Notes: generated from the letters alone by a model not told the origin. Shown: positions 50,620 through 60,118, numbered from the stretch's first letter. The stretch is DNA of 64,000 nucleotides from Paenibacillus ginsengihumi DSM 21568 (GCF_000380965.1 NZ_KB905565.1:1-64000), one strand, 5' to 3'. Numbers and translations are program-made.

Positions 50620-52308
50620 ATGAGCAATCGTTTTGCTTCGATCAGTTATGTGGCCGGAATCGCGCTATTGTCGCTGTGCGCCGGCTGCTTTCTCGTGCCG
50701 ACGCTCTTGTTCGCGTGCGGCATTCCGATCCTGCCGCTGCACCTGTGGCTGGCGGCTGGCCTGGCGCTCGCCACGGCCTGGTTCGCTGCGCGGGAGAGAT
50801 CCGGCAGCGGGGAAGCTGCGGCGGCGGGCAAGCTTTTCGCCGCAGGCCTGGCGGCAGCGGCGGCGATGTTTGCCGTCTGCTTTGTCGTCAGCGGCTGGTT
50901 CTATGATTTGTCTTACGATGGACAGGCGTATCACCAGGAATCGATTTTACACTTGGCCGGCGGGTGGAACCCTGTGTACGACGGCGCGCTATCGCTGCCA
51001 ACAGGACATGCCCTGTGGGTTAACCATTACGGGCGAGGGGGAGAGACGGCCGCGGCTGTGCTGTTCAAAGCGACCGGCCTGATTGAGCACAGCAAGGCGC
51101 TGAACGCGCTGATGATCACCGCCTCGTTCCTGCTCAGCGCCGCCGCCCTGCATGCGCTGAAGCCGGATAAGCCTTTCCGCTGGCTGGCGATCGCTATGCT
51201 GCTGGCGCTCAATCCGGTAAGCGTCTATCAGGTGTTCAGCTTTTATGTCGACGGCCTGATCGCTTCGCTGCTGCTGTGTCTTCTCGCACTCGGGTTGCTC
51301 ATGGTTACCCGGATGTCGCCGGTCACCGCCATCGTTTATACGGCGGGGATGATATGGACGATGAATATCAAATTTACGGCGATAGCCTATGCCGGGCTCG
51401 TTACGATCGGTGTTTTGGCCGCTTTGTATATGAGCGAGCAGTTCGCGGGCGTAAAGCGGCTGCTTAAGTTCGCGGCAATCGGCGGCATCGCAGGGGTGCT
51501 GCTGTTCGGCTACAATCCTTTTGTGACCAATACGCTGAACAACGGCCATCCGTTCTATCCGCTGGCCGGCGAAGGGGCGATCGATGTCGTCGAGAGCTTT
51601 ACCCCGCGCAATCTGGAGACGATGAACCGGGCGGAGCAGGCGGTCGCCTCCTATTTTGCGGAGACGCGGGAAAACAGCACCGAAAAAATCCGCACAAAAT
51701 TCAAATGGCCGTTCACGTTTAGCGCCCGGGAGCTAAGCGCGTTCGCCGAGCCCGACGTGGCGGTGTCCGGCTTCGGGCCGCTGTTCAGCGGAGCGCTGCT
51801 GCTGTCGCTGGCCGTCATGGCGCTGGCCTTCCGCCGCCGCTTGGGATGGGCGCTGATTGCCGCCGGCGTCATGGGCTGGCTCGTTTTCTCGGCCTTGATC
51901 AATCCGGGGGTTTGGTGGGCGCGCTATGTGCCGCAGCTGTGGTTCGTTCCGCTCGTGGCGGCCTGGCTGGGCATCAGCCTGCCGGAAGGACGGCTCGTGC
52001 GCGGCGTGAGCTGGGCGCTTGTCCTGGTGCTTGCCGTCAATGCGCTGCTGGTCGGAGGGGCATATACGGTGAGGCAGACGCAGTGGAACCAGACGCTGCG
52101 GGAACAGCTGGCTGTGCTCAAGGCTTCGCCCGGACCGGTTTCCGCCGATTTCGCCTACAGCTGGTCCAACCGCGAACGGTTCCGTGCCGCCGGCATCGCG
52201 TTTAAGGAGGAGGAGCTCGCCTGCGGGCAGGACGACAAGCTGACGCTGATCAAGTCGGGCACGACGGTTTGCCTGGGCCCGGGGAGCGGCAGCGCTCAAG
52301 CGGAATAG
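50620..52308 (+). CDS. GT-C type membrane glycosyltransferase-like protein
   Basis: 562 residues, about twelve predicted helices, with a large first external loop bearing the motif YDLSYDGQAYHQE (D-G in loop 1 is typical of polyprenyl-phosphate-sugar dependent GT-C enzymes) and a C-terminal extracytoplasmic region. It should transfer a sugar from a flipped polyprenyl-phosphate donor to a surface acceptor. GGGGAG is 8 nt from ATG 50620; earlier in-frame starts lack a site. It ends the UbiA-EamA-PAP2 operon. The acceptor is unknown; the EPS made by the divergent operon or a wall polymer are candidates. Confidence 0.8.
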   Translation: MSNRFASISYVAGIALLSLCAGCFLVPTLLFACGIPILPLHLWLAAGLALATAWFAARERSGSGEAAAAGKLFAAGLAAAAAMFAVCFVVSGWFYDLSYDGQAYHQESILHLAGGWNPVYDGALSLPTGHALWVNHYGRGGETAAAVLFKATGLIEHSKALNALMITASFLLSAAALHALKPDKPFRWLAIAMLLALNPVSVYQVFSFYVDGLIASLLLCLLALGLLMVTRMSPVTAIVYTAGMIWTMNIKFTAIAYAGLVTIGVLAALYMSEQFAGVKRLLKFAAIGGIAGVLLFGYNPFVTNTLNNGHPFYPLAGEGAIDVVESFTPRNLETMNRAEQAVASYFAETRENSTEKIRTKFKWPFTFSARELSAFAEPDVAVSGFGPLFSGALLLSLAVMALAFRRRLGWALIAAGVMGWLVFSALINPGVWWARYVPQLWFVPLVAAWLGISLPEGRLVRGVSWALVLVLAVNALLVGGAYTVRQTQWNQTLREQLAVLKASPGPVSADFAYSWSNRERFRAAGIAFKEEELACGQDDKLTLIKSGTTVCLGPGSGSAQAE

Positions 52309-52356
52309 AGAAGGCAAGGCCGACGTCTGCTGCGATCGATACCCGAGCCCGGGAGG

Positions 52357-52857
52357 CTATTTCCGTCGGCATTTGCGGGGCCACACCTGGCGCGAGCGCA
52401 GCGGGAGCGAACGGATGGCCGAGCCTTCGCAAGGAAAGCGGAGCGTCTCCGCAATTCGCGGCACATCGCGGTTGACCATTCGTTTGAGGATGGCGATGGC
52501 GGTTCCGTATTTTTTGTAGTCGTAATCGCCTGTTTGCGGGTCGATGAATTGATAAGGGAGCTCACTGGGGGGAAGATAGGCGAATACCCGCCCGTTATAT
52601 TCGGCGATGTAAACGAGCGGCGAATCGCCGTAGCCTGCCTCCAGCCATTCCTTGCGGGTCATGCGGTAGACGAGCAGGGCAAAAATGTCGTCGTACACTT
52701 TGCCCTTATACTTGAATTTAAAGTGGACCTCATATTCGGTGTCGCGGTCCGTCTTTTTGCGGCTGATCACGGTATAGGCCCGCCACCAGCCCGGAAACCG
52801 CAAGGTGAATCCGTACTTGTTATCGCGATAGATGATTTGTTGCGGTTGTCTCGGCAT
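52357..52857 (-). CDS. conserved hypothetical protein
   Basis: 166 residues, soluble, starting IIYRDNKYGFTLRFPGWWRAY, a pattern (Y-G-F-x-x-x-F-P-x-W-W) seen in small PsbP-like hypothetical proteins of Paenibacillus. It has no signal peptide and a basic C-terminus (SRQVWPRKCRRK). GAGGAGA precedes ATG 52857. It is convergent with the GT-C gene and its function cannot be assigned. Confidence 0.75.
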   Translation of the reverse strand: MPRQPQQIIYRDNKYGFTLRFPGWWRAYTVISRKKTDRDTEYEVHFKFKYKGKVYDDIFALLVYRMTRKEWLEAGYGDSPLVYIAEYNGRVFAYLPPSELPYQFIDPQTGDYDYKKYGTAIAILKRMVNRDVPRIAETLRFPCEGSAIRSLPLRSRQVWPRKCRRK

Positions 52858-52965
52858 TCCCCCGTCTCCTCTCTTGCTATGGTTGCTACTATACTGTATT
52901 CGGAGAAAAAGGGTTATATACCGCGGATGGCAACTGGAAGGCCGGACCGCTTGCCAAAGAAGGGG

Positions 52966-54783
52966 TCAGGGCGCACCGTTTTCAAACCATATGTCTTTAA
53001 AATGAACCCAGTCCAGGGAATCGAGCGCGATGCCTTTGACCGAGGTGCGGAACACCGTTTTCAGCCGTTTGAAATAGAGAAAATGCAGCAGCCGACGGGC
53101 GGCGAGATACCCTTCGATCCGCTCGAGGCGCTCGAGCCTGCGCTCGGGACACCGCTCCGCAAGCACCTCCTCCAGGCCGCGGCCGACTGCCGCTTTGGCT
53201 GCGGGCTCCAGATGCCGCTGCATGGTCGTGAACAGGTCGATCAGCCGCACTTCCGCATCGTTGTCGAGCATAATCGAGAACAGCAGCAGGTCTGCCTGCA
53301 GCCGCTGCTCGCTGCGGAAATCCTCTATGGCTAGCAGCCGCACCTCGGCGGCGAAGCCCGATTCCTGCAGCATGGACTGCACGAGGCGGGCATCCCGCTC
53401 GTATTGCGGAATCGTGCAGATCACGAGCCGCTCGCGAGCGTACCCGAGCCGCTTCAGCAGAGCGCGGACGGCTGCGGGATCGTGAGCGACGGGAAGCGCC
53501 TGCGGGCAGGGCGTCTGCCCGAGGACGCCGGCGTCGCCGCGAACGAAGCTGTCCGCGGCGTAGAGCACGTCGCCGCCGAGGCGCTCGAACAGCCGGGTGC
53601 GGTCCAATGCGGCGCAGACCGCGCCGCGCAGATCGGGATCGGCCAAGGGGCCGTGCTTCAACAGGTTGAAGGTCAGGAACCGACACGTCGCCCCTTGCTG
53701 CTGAACCTGCTCCCATTCCTCCGGCTGCCGGTCTTCGGGCAAGGTGTAGTTGTGGAGAATCTGAAAGCTGTCCAGCGGGCGATAAGCTTCTTTGCCTGAA
53801 GCTTCGCCCATATGCCACAGCTCGACCCGGTCGAGATGAGCCCGCCCTTGAAAGTAGGCGGGGAACGCTTCGAGAATGCAGATCGCGCCGTCGTTCAGCG
53901 ACAGCTTGAACGGCCCCGTTCCGACAGGAGCGCGGGCGAATTGCTCGCCCAGCTCCGCGCAGACGTCGGCCGGTACGATCGAGGCGCGGTTGGTTGCCGC
54001 ATAGGCAAGGAACAATTCGTTCGGGGCGGCCAGCCGGAAGCGGACGGTAACGGGGTCCAACGTCTCCACCGCTTCGATCCGCTGATGCGCCCAGCTGTAT
54101 AACGCCCCGCCCCCGTACCGCTTCAGCCGCTCGAACGTATATTTCACATCGTCCGCATGCAGCTCGCGGCCGTGGTGAAACAGGATGCCTTTGCGCAGAT
54201 GGAACGTCCAGACGGTGCGGCTCGCATCGGTTTCCCAGGCATGCGCGATATGGGGGATGACGCTCTGCGTCAGCCGGTTGTAGCGGACGAGCGGATCGAA
54301 CAGCTGCTGCACCAGATGCGCCTCGGCGGCGAACTGGATCGTAAGCGGATCGAGCGAGTCGGGCGGCTGCGCCAGCGGGAAGCGGAGCGTGTCGAAGCGG
54401 CGGTCTCCGCGCAATTCGCTGGAATAGCCGAAATAGCCGTCAAGCCAATGGCGAAATCGCTCCTTCAGCGGCTCGGAGCGGGCCACATGCAGCTGCTCCA
54501 TGGCGCCGCGCAGATCGTGCCGATTGACGAGCGACTGCATCAGGCCGAGCAGCAAATCCTCCGCCGGCACCCGGAAGCATAGAGCGGACCGCCGGCCTCT
54601 GCCGCGCTGCGGCGACCACTGAAGCCAGCCGCGGGCCGCCATTTTTTTCAGCAGCAGCGCCGCATTGCGATGGGTGCACTGCAGCACGGCCGCCAGCTCG
54701 TCCAAAGTGACATATTGCGCTTCGTCTTCCCCGGCAAGGGGATACCCTTCCCGCAGCTTCAAATAGTGATGCTCGAGCTTCAC
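52966..54783 (-). CDS. SgrR-like regulator (HTH fused to peptide/solute-binding domain)
   Basis: 605 residues. The N-terminal SgrR-type winged helix (VTLDELAAVLQCTHRNAALL, then KMAARGWLQWSPQRGRGR) is fused to a cytosolic SBP_bac_5 domain (SLDPLTIQFAAEAHLVQQLF, FHLRKGILFHHGRELHADDV, GTGPF). Such proteins bind a small molecule and switch transcription. GTG 54783 is 9 nt from GGGAGG; TTG 54792 would abut the site. No matching transport gene is adjacent, so the target is unknown. Confidence 0.85.
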   Translation of the reverse strand: MKLEHHYLKLREGYPLAGEDEAQYVTLDELAAVLQCTHRNAALLLKKMAARGWLQWSPQRGRGRRSALCFRVPAEDLLLGLMQSLVNRHDLRGAMEQLHVARSEPLKERFRHWLDGYFGYSSELRGDRRFDTLRFPLAQPPDSLDPLTIQFAAEAHLVQQLFDPLVRYNRLTQSVIPHIAHAWETDASRTVWTFHLRKGILFHHGRELHADDVKYTFERLKRYGGGALYSWAHQRIEAVETLDPVTVRFRLAAPNELFLAYAATNRASIVPADVCAELGEQFARAPVGTGPFKLSLNDGAICILEAFPAYFQGRAHLDRVELWHMGEASGKEAYRPLDSFQILHNYTLPEDRQPEEWEQVQQQGATCRFLTFNLLKHGPLADPDLRGAVCAALDRTRLFERLGGDVLYAADSFVRGDAGVLGQTPCPQALPVAHDPAAVRALLKRLGYARERLVICTIPQYERDARLVQSMLQESGFAAEVRLLAIEDFRSEQRLQADLLLFSIMLDNDAEVRLIDLFTTMQRHLEPAAKAAVGRGLEEVLAERCPERRLERLERIEGYLAARRLLHFLYFKRLKTVFRTSVKGIALDSLDWVHFKDIWFENGAP

Positions 54784-54969
54784 GAGCGCCAACCTCCCGA
54801 TCTGTACTTCGCGAATGCAGATGCTTCATTCATCATAGCGTAACATGCCGGCGTAAAATAGGAAATTTATTAGCTTCAAGTTACTTCTTTTGTTCCTGTT
54901 TTGCAAGCGGGAGGGGAGGAGGGCATGCACAAAAGCAGCCCCGCCGGAAATTTCCAGGGGGGCTTGCCG

Positions 54970-55512
54970 TTAAACGATAAAATGGGAAAGCACGGCCGCG
55001 CCATAGGCAAAGGCGAGGACGATGACGAGGGCCGGATGCATTTTCCTCCGCTCCATCAGCCAATAGGCCGCAGCCGCAATGCCGAGCGACTGCCATACGC
55101 CGATGTCCTCTATGGAGCCTGCTCCCATCTGCCAGGTCAGCACTGCCATCATGACCGCGATGACCGGCTGGACGAGCAGCGTCATGCCTTTGACGACCGG
55201 AGACTGGCGGTAGCGCTGCAGCAGCTTGAGCAGCCAGATAAGCGCCGCCGCGGAGGGCAGCACCGTTGCCGCCAGAGCGATCGAAAGCCCGAGCAGGCCG
55301 TACACGTCGTATCCGACGTAAGCCGCCAGCTTCGTGGCGATCGGCCCGGGCAGCGTGTTGGCGAGGGCGAGCATGTTCGAAAATTCCTGGTCTGTCGCCC
55401 AATCGTAATTCGTCACGATTTCGCGGTGCATCAGCGGAATCGAGGCCGGTCCTCCGCCGTAGCCGAGCAGGTTGGAGAGCAAAAATCCGATCAGCAGATT
55501 TAACCAGTCCAT
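54970..55512 (-). CDS. chromate transporter, short-chain subunit 2
   Basis: 180 residues of the CHR family half-size type: FLLSNLLGYGGGPASIPLMH, NTLPGPIATKLAAYVGY, then three or four more helices. Short-chain CHR proteins act as pairs and export chromate. It overlaps the upstream half-gene by 13 bp, so the two are coupled. The order Lrp, CHR, CHR resembles ywrC-ywrB-ywrA of Bacillus subtilis. Confidence 0.9.
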   Translation of the reverse strand: MDWLNLLIGFLLSNLLGYGGGPASIPLMHREIVTNYDWATDQEFSNMLALANTLPGPIATKLAAYVGYDVYGLLGLSIALAATVLPSAAALIWLLKLLQRYRQSPVVKGMTLLVQPVIAVMMAVLTWQMGAGSIEDIGVWQSLGIAAAAYWLMERRKMHPALVIVLAFAYGAAVLSHFIV

Positions 55513-56126
55513 GTCGAGCGCTCCTCTTCTCCGGTATGTTCGGTTCGCCGCTTCCTGCCTTTGAACCAGCCGACAATGCGGTGGTGAACAGCGCCGTAGC
55601 CGAGGAAGATGACGATGACGAGCGCCGGATGGAGTTGAGCCGTTTGCAGCAGGGCGAAGGAGACGGCGAACATGCAGAGTCCGAGCGGCTTGCCCAGCCC
55701 TTTGACGGCGCGTTCGCCGAACTCGCAGGCCATCACCCCGAGCATGACGGCGATGACCGGCACGACGGCGGCAATCATGCCCTGGACAACCCGCGAGCTG
55801 CTCAGCGCTTGAACCGCCGACATCAGCGCGATCATGCCCAGCGTGGACGGCAAAATATGCGCTGCTACCGCCAGGATCGCGCCTGGCGTGCGATGCAGGC
55901 GGTAGCCCAGATACGCTCCCATCTTCGTGGCGATCGGTCCGGGCAGCGCATTGGCCAAAGCAAGAATTTCGCCGAATTCCTCGTCGTCCATCCAGCGGTA
56001 CCGGGCGACCGCTTCGTGGCGGATGAGCGGGATAACGGAGGGGCCGCCGCCGTACCCGAGGATGCCTGTTTTGAACATAGCCCAGGCAAGCTGAGAATAA
56101 CTTTGACGATGCGGTGATATAGCCAT
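55500..56126 (-). CDS. chromate transporter, short-chain subunit 1
   Basis: 208 residues, CHR family: MFKTGILGYGGGPSVIPLIR, NALPGPIATKMGAYLGYR and further helices, with a basic C-terminal tail. It forms a two-chain transporter with the following gene. It starts 4 nt after the Lrp gene stop. The role in chromate efflux rests on the family; physiological substrates may also include sulfate-like oxyanions. Confidence 0.9.
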   Translation of the reverse strand: MAISPHRQSYSQLAWAMFKTGILGYGGGPSVIPLIRHEAVARYRWMDDEEFGEILALANALPGPIATKMGAYLGYRLHRTPGAILAVAAHILPSTLGMIALMSAVQALSSSRVVQGMIAAVVPVIAVMLGVMACEFGERAVKGLGKPLGLCMFAVSFALLQTAQLHPALVIVIFLGYGAVHHRIVGWFKGRKRRTEHTGEEERSTWTG

Positions 56127-56130
56127 ACTT

Positions 56131-56601
56131 CTACAATCTCATCCCCATTCTGCTCTTGTAGCGCGTAATCAGCACCTGGCAATCCACGCTCGTAATGCCG
56201 GGCAGCTTATACAGCTTCTGCTTCAGGAACGTTTCCATCTCCTGATTATTTTGAAACAGTCCGTGCATATGCAGCTTGCTGGGTCCCGTCATATGATACA
56301 GGCTGGTGACCGCTGGCTCCTCGGCCAGCGCTGTCGCCGCCTCGTGCAAATGCTTCGGCTCGACCTCCACGTTGAAAAAAGCGGAGACGCCGATGCCGAT
56401 TTTTTCCGGATTAATGACGGCGGTAAACCGCTCGATCACCCCGTTTTCCTGCAGCGCCTGGACCCGGGCCTGGACGGCAACGCGCGAAAGGCCGATTTCT
56501 TTGGCAAGATCGGTATAAGAGATTCTTCCGTTTGCATTCAATATTTTGATGATGCGGCGATCGATATCGTCGATCTGTACCGGAGGCGTGTCGTTATGCA
56601 C
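56131..56601 (-). CDS. Lrp/AsnC-family regulator of the chromate transporter
   Basis: 156 residues: N-terminal HTH ([41 protein letters not shown]) and a C-terminal RAM/ligand domain ([36 protein letters not shown]). It starts at GTG 56601 behind AAAGGAGT. As the first gene of the CHR operon it likely autoregulates and controls it, as YwrC does in Bacillus. Confidence 0.9.
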   Translation of the reverse strand: MHNDTPPVQIDDIDRRIIKILNANGRISYTDLAKEIGLSRVAVQARVQALQENGVIERFTAVINPEKIGIGVSAFFNVEVEPKHLHEAATALAEEPAVTSLYHMTGPSKLHMHGLFQNNQEMETFLKQKLYKLPGITSVDCQVLITRYKSRMGMRL

Positions 56602-56981
56602 GGCGAGTCAACTCCTTTTCCAGTTGGGATGGATAGTTGCAATACGTATGTGAAACGAAGTGAATGATTACTTTCCGAATAAATATATAACGGATAATTT
56701 ACATTTTCAATAAAAAATAAAAATTTTTATTACGGGATTGTTGGCCGGTGTATTGGCTTCGCCGCTGCTTCTGAATCAGCCGGCGATGGGGCGGCAGCGC
56801 GCATGCGGGGCGGCATAACCGAGTGCACAAAATAGGAAAACCAGTGCCTGTAATTTGCGCTTTTTGTTCCTGTTTTAAGAGCTACAATAAAGCTAGGCAG
56901 TTGCCGCTGCACCCGCTCAAGCCGGATGGGATGCGGGCGATGCAAAACGAGCCTAAGGCGGGCGAAAGAGGAGGACAGACA
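56602..56981. other. non-coding leader region
   Basis: AT-rich promoter-like DNA in front of the Lrp gene (about 56640-56730), then a stretch with no supported gene. Its bases show no repeat copy. Confidence 0.5.
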
Positions 56982-57209
56982 ATGCATTCAGGGAGAACGC
57001 CATTATCCGTATCTTGGACAGAACAATGTCTCCGCGAAGCAGCGGAGGGCCTGCGCGCGCAAGCTGGCGGCGGAGCAGGCGATGCGGCGGATGCGCTCAC
57101 CCGCCTGCTTGCCTCGGTCGATGGGGGGCAGGCTCTTTCAGGCGAAGAGATTCATTCCCTGGTTGGCGAGCTGCTCGGCATGTTTCGCGGGAGCGGCTGC
57201 CGGGGGTGA
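56982..57209 (+). CDS. small hypothetical protein
   Basis: 75-residue acidic, Gly/Ala-rich reading frame starting at ATG 56982 behind GAGGAGGA (56969-56976 region). Sequence: SWTEQCLREAAEGLRAQ, LLASVDGGQALSGEEIHSL. I recognise no family. The good ribosome binding site supports translation. A regulator gene begins 160 nt downstream. Confidence 0.5.
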   Translation: MHSGRTPLSVSWTEQCLREAAEGLRAQAGGGAGDAADALTRLLASVDGGQALSGEEIHSLVGELLGMFRGSGCRG

Positions 57210-57369
57210 ACGGTCTGCCCTGGGCATAATGATCATCATCTCAGGCATGGTCTTTGGAGCCATGCTTTTATTTTTGCTCCCGATAGAGGAAAATGTTGAC
57301 ATGCGAATGCTGATTTATTATTATCATTTTATAAAACGATAATAAAATCTGAAAAGGACGTCGATTCGC

Positions 57370-57930
57370 ATGATCCGTTCGAAATCGGGACTAATTCTCC
57401 ACCCTGTGCGGATGAAGATCATTCAGACGCTAATCGGGGGACGAATGCTGACCGTCCAGCAGATGGCAGAAAGGCTGCCCGACGTTCCGCAGGCTACGCT
57501 TTATCGCCACCTCAATCTGCTGCTGAAGGGCGGCGTGCTGGAGATTGCCGAGGAGAAGCAGGTAAGAGGGGCCGTTGAGAGAACGTACCGTCTCGCCCTG
57601 TCAGGGATTGATCCGACGCCTGAAGAGGTGAGCGCGGCAACAAGAGAAGAGCATATGCAATTTTTTATGCAGTTCGTTGCGGGATTGATCGGAGAGTTCG
57701 GCAGTTATCTGGAGCAGGACAAGATGGATATGTTTAAGGACGGCGTTGCGTTCCGCCAGGCGGCCCTTTACTTGACCGACGAAGAATTGCGGCAGCTGCT
57801 GTATACGATCGGGGGGGCCGTTATGCAGGCTATGGCCAATGAACCTGGGCCGGGGCGGCGCAAGCGGACGCTTGCTACGATCCTGATTCCGGCGCCCGAA
57901 ACAACGAATCCCGAGAATTATCGAAAATAA
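57370..57930 (+). CDS. ArsR-like HTH transcriptional regulator
   Basis: 186 residues: winged helix (LILHPVRMKIIQTLIGGRML, TVQQMAERLPDVPQATLYRH, LNLLLKGGVLEI) followed by a helical C-terminal domain (MQFFMQFVAGLIGEFGSYLE; YLTDEELRQLL) of the YdfF-like kind. AAAAGGA stands before ATG 57370. The membrane-protease-like gene follows after 11 nt, so the pair is an operon and the regulator probably controls it. The signal is unknown. Confidence 0.85.
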   Translation: MIRSKSGLILHPVRMKIIQTLIGGRMLTVQQMAERLPDVPQATLYRHLNLLLKGGVLEIAEEKQVRGAVERTYRLALSGIDPTPEEVSAATREEHMQFFMQFVAGLIGEFGSYLEQDKMDMFKDGVAFRQAALYLTDEELRQLLYTIGGAVMQAMANEPGPGRRKRTLATILIPAPETTNPENYRK

Positions 57931-57941
57931 GGAGGAGCTAT

Positions 57942-58733
57942 ATGGTTAGCGCTGCTTCTATAGCAGGAATTATTATTCAGATGGCGAGCATCGTCATCCT
58001 CGTGGCAAGCTTGTTCGTTTATTTCCGCAAAACGGAGCGAATCGGCTGGCTGCCCTTGCTGGCGGGAATGGCGGTGTTTCTGCTATTCTCCCAACTGCTT
58101 GAAAAAGTGCTGCACGTCTATATGCTGCAGGGGAATGCGGCGACCGCCAAAGCTTTGCAAAACCCGTGGCTGTTCGCCGCATACGGGGCGCTGGCGGCGG
58201 GCGTATTCGAAGAGCTGGGCCGTTATATCGGGTTTCGCTTTTGGTTGAAGCGGCGGCGCAGCTGGAGCGACGGCATCGCGTTCGGCTTCGGCCACGGCGG
58301 TCTGGAAGCGTTGCTGCTCGGAGTTGTCGGCGGTGCGCAGATGCTCGGATTTGCCCTGATGATCAACTCCGGCACGTTCGATCAGGCGCTGGGGTCCGCC
58401 ATGCCGGGCGAGGCGATGCAGCAGATCAAGGCGCAGCTCACGGATACGCCATGGGCGCTTTATCTGGTCGCCGCCTGGGAACGCATTCCTGCGCTGCTGC
58501 TTCACCTGGCGCTGTCGATTATGGTGCTGCACGGCGTCCGCAGCGGCCGGTTCCGCCATGTCGTCGCAGCCATCGCGCTTCATGCCGCCGTGGATTTCTT
58601 GCCGGCGCTGTATCAGGCCAAAGTGCTGCCGCTGGCTGTCGTCGAGCTGGGTCTGATTCCGATTGCCGCTGCGTTCTTCATTTATTTGAGGCACATGCGC
58701 CGGAAATATAGGAATGAATGGTCTCGGGAATGA
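57942..58733 (+). CDS. YhfC-family intramembrane metalloprotease
   Basis: 263 residues with about eight membrane helices and the likely catalytic motifs of the YhfC/CPBP superfamily: FEELGRYIGFR (E-E-x-x-R), FGFGHGGLEALLLG, and later histidines (LLHLALSIM; LHAAVDFLPAL). It should cleave or process a membrane substrate or act in bacteriocin immunity, as CPBP relatives do. TAAGGAGGAG precedes ATG 57942. Its 3' end overlaps the convergent HAD gene by 56 bp. Confidence 0.85.
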   Translation: MVSAASIAGIIIQMASIVILVASLFVYFRKTERIGWLPLLAGMAVFLLFSQLLEKVLHVYMLQGNAATAKALQNPWLFAAYGALAAGVFEELGRYIGFRFWLKRRRSWSDGIAFGFGHGGLEALLLGVVGGAQMLGFALMINSGTFDQALGSAMPGEAMQQIKAQLTDTPWALYLVAAWERIPALLLHLALSIMVLHGVRSGRFRHVVAAIALHAAVDFLPALYQAKVLPLAVVELGLIPIAAAFFIYLRHMRRKYRNEWSRE

Positions 58734-59430
58734 GCCTGAGCGAAGGCAGCGTGAAATAGGCGCCGGCAGGCTTCACTTCGACTTCCACCATGTTGTAGGA
58801 CCATTCCCGTTCGGCTGGCATGAAGATGGCGTGCAGACCGTTCTCCAGCGCCGGGACGATGTCGGTGCGCAGCGAATTGCCGATCATCCAGGTCGCTTTC
58901 CGGTCCAAGCCGCACATGCGGATCAACTGATCCATGAATGACGACGTTTTATGCCGCGTTACATGGATGCGATCGCCGAAAAAACGCTCCAGGCCGGCCT
59001 CCTTCACTTTGCGCATCTGGATGGCCGGATCGCCGCCGGTATACAGCCGCAGCTCGTGGCCATGCCGGCGCAGCTCCTCGAGCGTTTCTTCCATATAAGG
59101 ATAGGGCTCGATCTGATGACCGTACACGGAGCGGCCGAGCTCGGCCAGCCGAGCGACCTCTTCCGGGTCTTTGGCTCTCCCGGTCAGATTGGCGTAATGC
59201 TCGTAAGTGTCGACGAACGAGCGGGGGAAGTGCTCCGGAGAGAAGCCTTCGGCCATCACGCGGCCGAGATCGATCTCCGCCTGCTTCTTCTTAACCTCGT
59301 CCATGGACAATCCGTAACCGTGGAACCAGGCTTCCATCTGATCGGCGAATTGCTCGATGACCATATCGAAAAATTTATTGCAGTATATGAGCGTATCGTC
59401 CAAATCGAACAATATCGTTTGCGGCTTCAT
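58678..59430 (-). CDS. HAD-family hydrolase
   Basis: 250 residues with the HAD motifs: I LFDLDDTLIYCN (nucleophile and acid/base Asp), II LYTGGD, III Lys in RHKTSSF region and IV WMIGNSLRTDI. An alpha-helical cap (30-120) follows motif I. Probably a phosphatase acting on a small phosphorylated metabolite; the substrate is unknown. GGGAG is 10 nt upstream of ATG 59430. Convergent overlap with the YhfC gene at its 3' end. Confidence 0.9.
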   Translation of the reverse strand: MKPQTILFDLDDTLIYCNKFFDMVIEQFADQMEAWFHGYGLSMDEVKKKQAEIDLGRVMAEGFSPEHFPRSFVDTYEHYANLTGRAKDPEEVARLAELGRSVYGHQIEPYPYMEETLEELRRHGHELRLYTGGDPAIQMRKVKEAGLERFFGDRIHVTRHKTSSFMDQLIRMCGLDRKATWMIGNSLRTDIVPALENGLHAIFMPAEREWSYNMVEVEVKPAGAYFTLPSLRLIPETIHSYISGACASNK

Positions 59431-59482
59431 GGCTCCTCATCTCCCGGGTATCGTGTCGGCATTTGTTCAACATTATATCACG

Positions 59483-59866
59483 TTATACGCCAACGCACGA
59501 CAAGTCCGGCTTCGACAGCGCCTCGAGCATTTCGCTGCTTCCCTGGAAGACGGCGCCCGGCTCAATGATCAGAGTCGCGGCCTGGACCGTTCCGGCAAGC
59601 CGTCCCGTAGCGGTAATTCGCAGCGACCTCTCGGCGATTACGCGGCCTTCCATCCGGCCGGCGATCACGATATCGCGGGCGGTCAGATCGGAGCGGACGA
59701 AGCCGCCCTGGCCGATCGTGACTTCTCCCGCCGCGCGGATATCGCCGCGCACTTCCCCTTCAATGCGGATATCCGCAGCCGCTTCCAGCTGTCCCGAGAA
59801 TACGCTTCCTTCGCCAATCAAAGTGAGGCCGCCATTTGCGGCGGATTTCCTGTTCAACCATCGCAT
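59483..59866 (-). CDS. bactofilin (polymer-forming cytoskeletal protein)
   Basis: 127 residues, bactofilin domain of right-handed beta-helix repeats (LIGEGSVFSGQLEAAADIRI, EGEVRGDIRAAGEVTIGQGG, DIVIAGRMEGRVIAERSLRI, TATGRLAGTVQAATLIIEPG). It polymerises without nucleotide and scaffolds wall enzymes. The neighbouring M23 peptidase is a classic partner. AGGAG precedes ATG 59866 and lies directly after the end of repeat copy R10. Confidence 0.9.
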   Translation of the reverse strand: MRWLNRKSAANGGLTLIGEGSVFSGQLEAAADIRIEGEVRGDIRAAGEVTIGQGGFVRSDLTARDIVIAGRMEGRVIAERSLRITATGRLAGTVQAATLIIEPGAVFQGSSEMLEALSKPDLSCVGV

Positions 59867-59880
59867 GCTGCTTCGCTCCT

Positions 59881-60118
59881 ATCTATCTTGAAAATAGCCC
59901 CGCCCCAGACCCGCGGCACATTTTCACCTTCTGATGGTGCTGCGCAAGCCGCATGGGGGTCTATTTTGAAAAATTGGACGGAACTCTCCGGCGAATTTTT
60001 CAACACCGAAGGTGACGACCGATGACGAAAGGAATCACTCGTCATAGGCGTCTATTTTGAAAATTTGGCGGTAACCCGCCGACAACATTTCAATACCGAA
60101 GATGACGGCCGATGAAAA
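59881..60118 (-). repeat. dispersed modular repeat copy R10 (A-B-A-B-C)
   Basis: Minus-strand order: partial A (CATCGGCCGTCATCTTCGG), B (TTGAAATGTTGTCGGCGG with CCGCCAAATTTTCAAAATAG), full A (ACGCCTATGACGAGTGATT with its TCGTCAT arm), B (GCCGGAGAGTTCCGTCCAAT), C (ACCCCCATGCGGCTTGCGC) ending GCTATTTTCAAGATAG. It fills most of the gap between the M23 peptidase and bactofilin genes and is codirectional with them. Confidence 0.9.
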
